From Cyanobacteriota bacterium (GTDB lineage: Bacteria > Cyanobacteriota > Cyanobacteriia > SKYG9), in NCBI GenBank assembly GCA_025054735.1, contig JANWZG010000050.1, forward strand, positions 1-13,466: a stretch of 13,466 nucleotides of DNA, read 5' to 3'. Positions 13,415 to 13,466 of this stretch are shown here, one piece after another. Under the pieces are notes generated by a model, which saw only the letters and a program-made list of their open reading frames with translations, did no database searches and was not told the DNA's origin. The first letter of the stretch is position 1. Every line of letters starts with the position of its first letter. The position numbers and the translations under genes are program-made.

Positions 13415-13466
13415 ATGGTTCATCATCAGCATGTTATTCGAGTGCAGACTACTGGTAAATCTCTAT
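13415..13466 (+). CDS. Probable YjbQ family protein, N-terminus (partial)
   Basis: From ATG 13415 the frame stays open to the window edge: MVHHQHVIRVQTTGKSL. A ribosome site, GAGG at 13405-13408, lies 6 nt upstream. The opening resembles cyanobacterial members of the YjbQ family (UPF0047; annotated as secondary thiamine-phosphate synthase enzyme), which begin with a similar H-x-Q plus I-x-T-x-GK pattern. Only 17 residues are visible and no catalytic motif is in view, so the family call is tentative, though a real coding start is likely. Confidence 0.5.
   Translation, partial: MVHHQHVIRVQTTGKSL

Noticed and set aside
1..13466. CRISPR array, tRNA, rRNA, transposase or prophage genes
   Set aside because: No regularly spaced repeats, no tRNA T-loop motif in a cloverleaf context, and no transposase or phage motifs were seen in the reading frames. 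The tandem repeats present are short and lack spacers.

Overview
The window is a stretch of cyanobacterial chromosome. Three things support this. It carries two photosystem II genes: the last codons of psbA at the left edge and a complete psbM. The octamer GCGATCGC (HIP1), typical of cyanobacterial genomes, recurs, for example at 2875, 5241, 6490, 7802, 9520, 10452 and 10759. The gene content and a MITE-like intergenic repeat at 13021-13132 also fit. No CRISPR array, tRNA, rRNA, insertion sequence or phage gene was seen.

Layout. Positions 1-88 hold the psbA 3' end and a strong intrinsic terminator. Positions 149-616 are the remains of a toxin-antitoxin pair: an antitoxin fragment and a MazF/PemK-type toxin broken by a frameshift and a nonsense codon. 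From 964 a plus-strand series encodes a lipoprotein solute-binding protein of an ABC peptide importer, an exported Asp/Arg-rich protein of unknown function, and PsbM. A perfect inverted repeat separates psbM from a convergent L,D-transpeptidase gene. Divergent from that gene is an overlapping pair, 4949-6149: a small protein with an Xre-like helix-turn-helix, then a PD-(D/E)XK (RecB-like) nuclease whose end overlaps the convergent recF by 18 nt. A 575-bp gap after recF holds an intrinsic terminator with no obvious gene to serve. Next, on the plus strand, come a pentapeptide-repeat protein and a GAF-domain histidine kinase. On the minus strand lies map - exbB-like - amino-acid ABC ATPase. The right end is a 632-bp gene-poor region with repeats, then the first codons of a probable YjbQ-family gene.

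How the genes relate. Most are housekeeping or transport genes in short units rather than one system. The most plausible functional module not yet described is the Xre-like/PD-(D/E)XK pair lying against recF. It suggests a DNA-processing or repair role, but this rests only on motifs and position. The strongest overlooked items are psbM and the psbA tail, which are short but recognisable, and the decayed mazEF locus.
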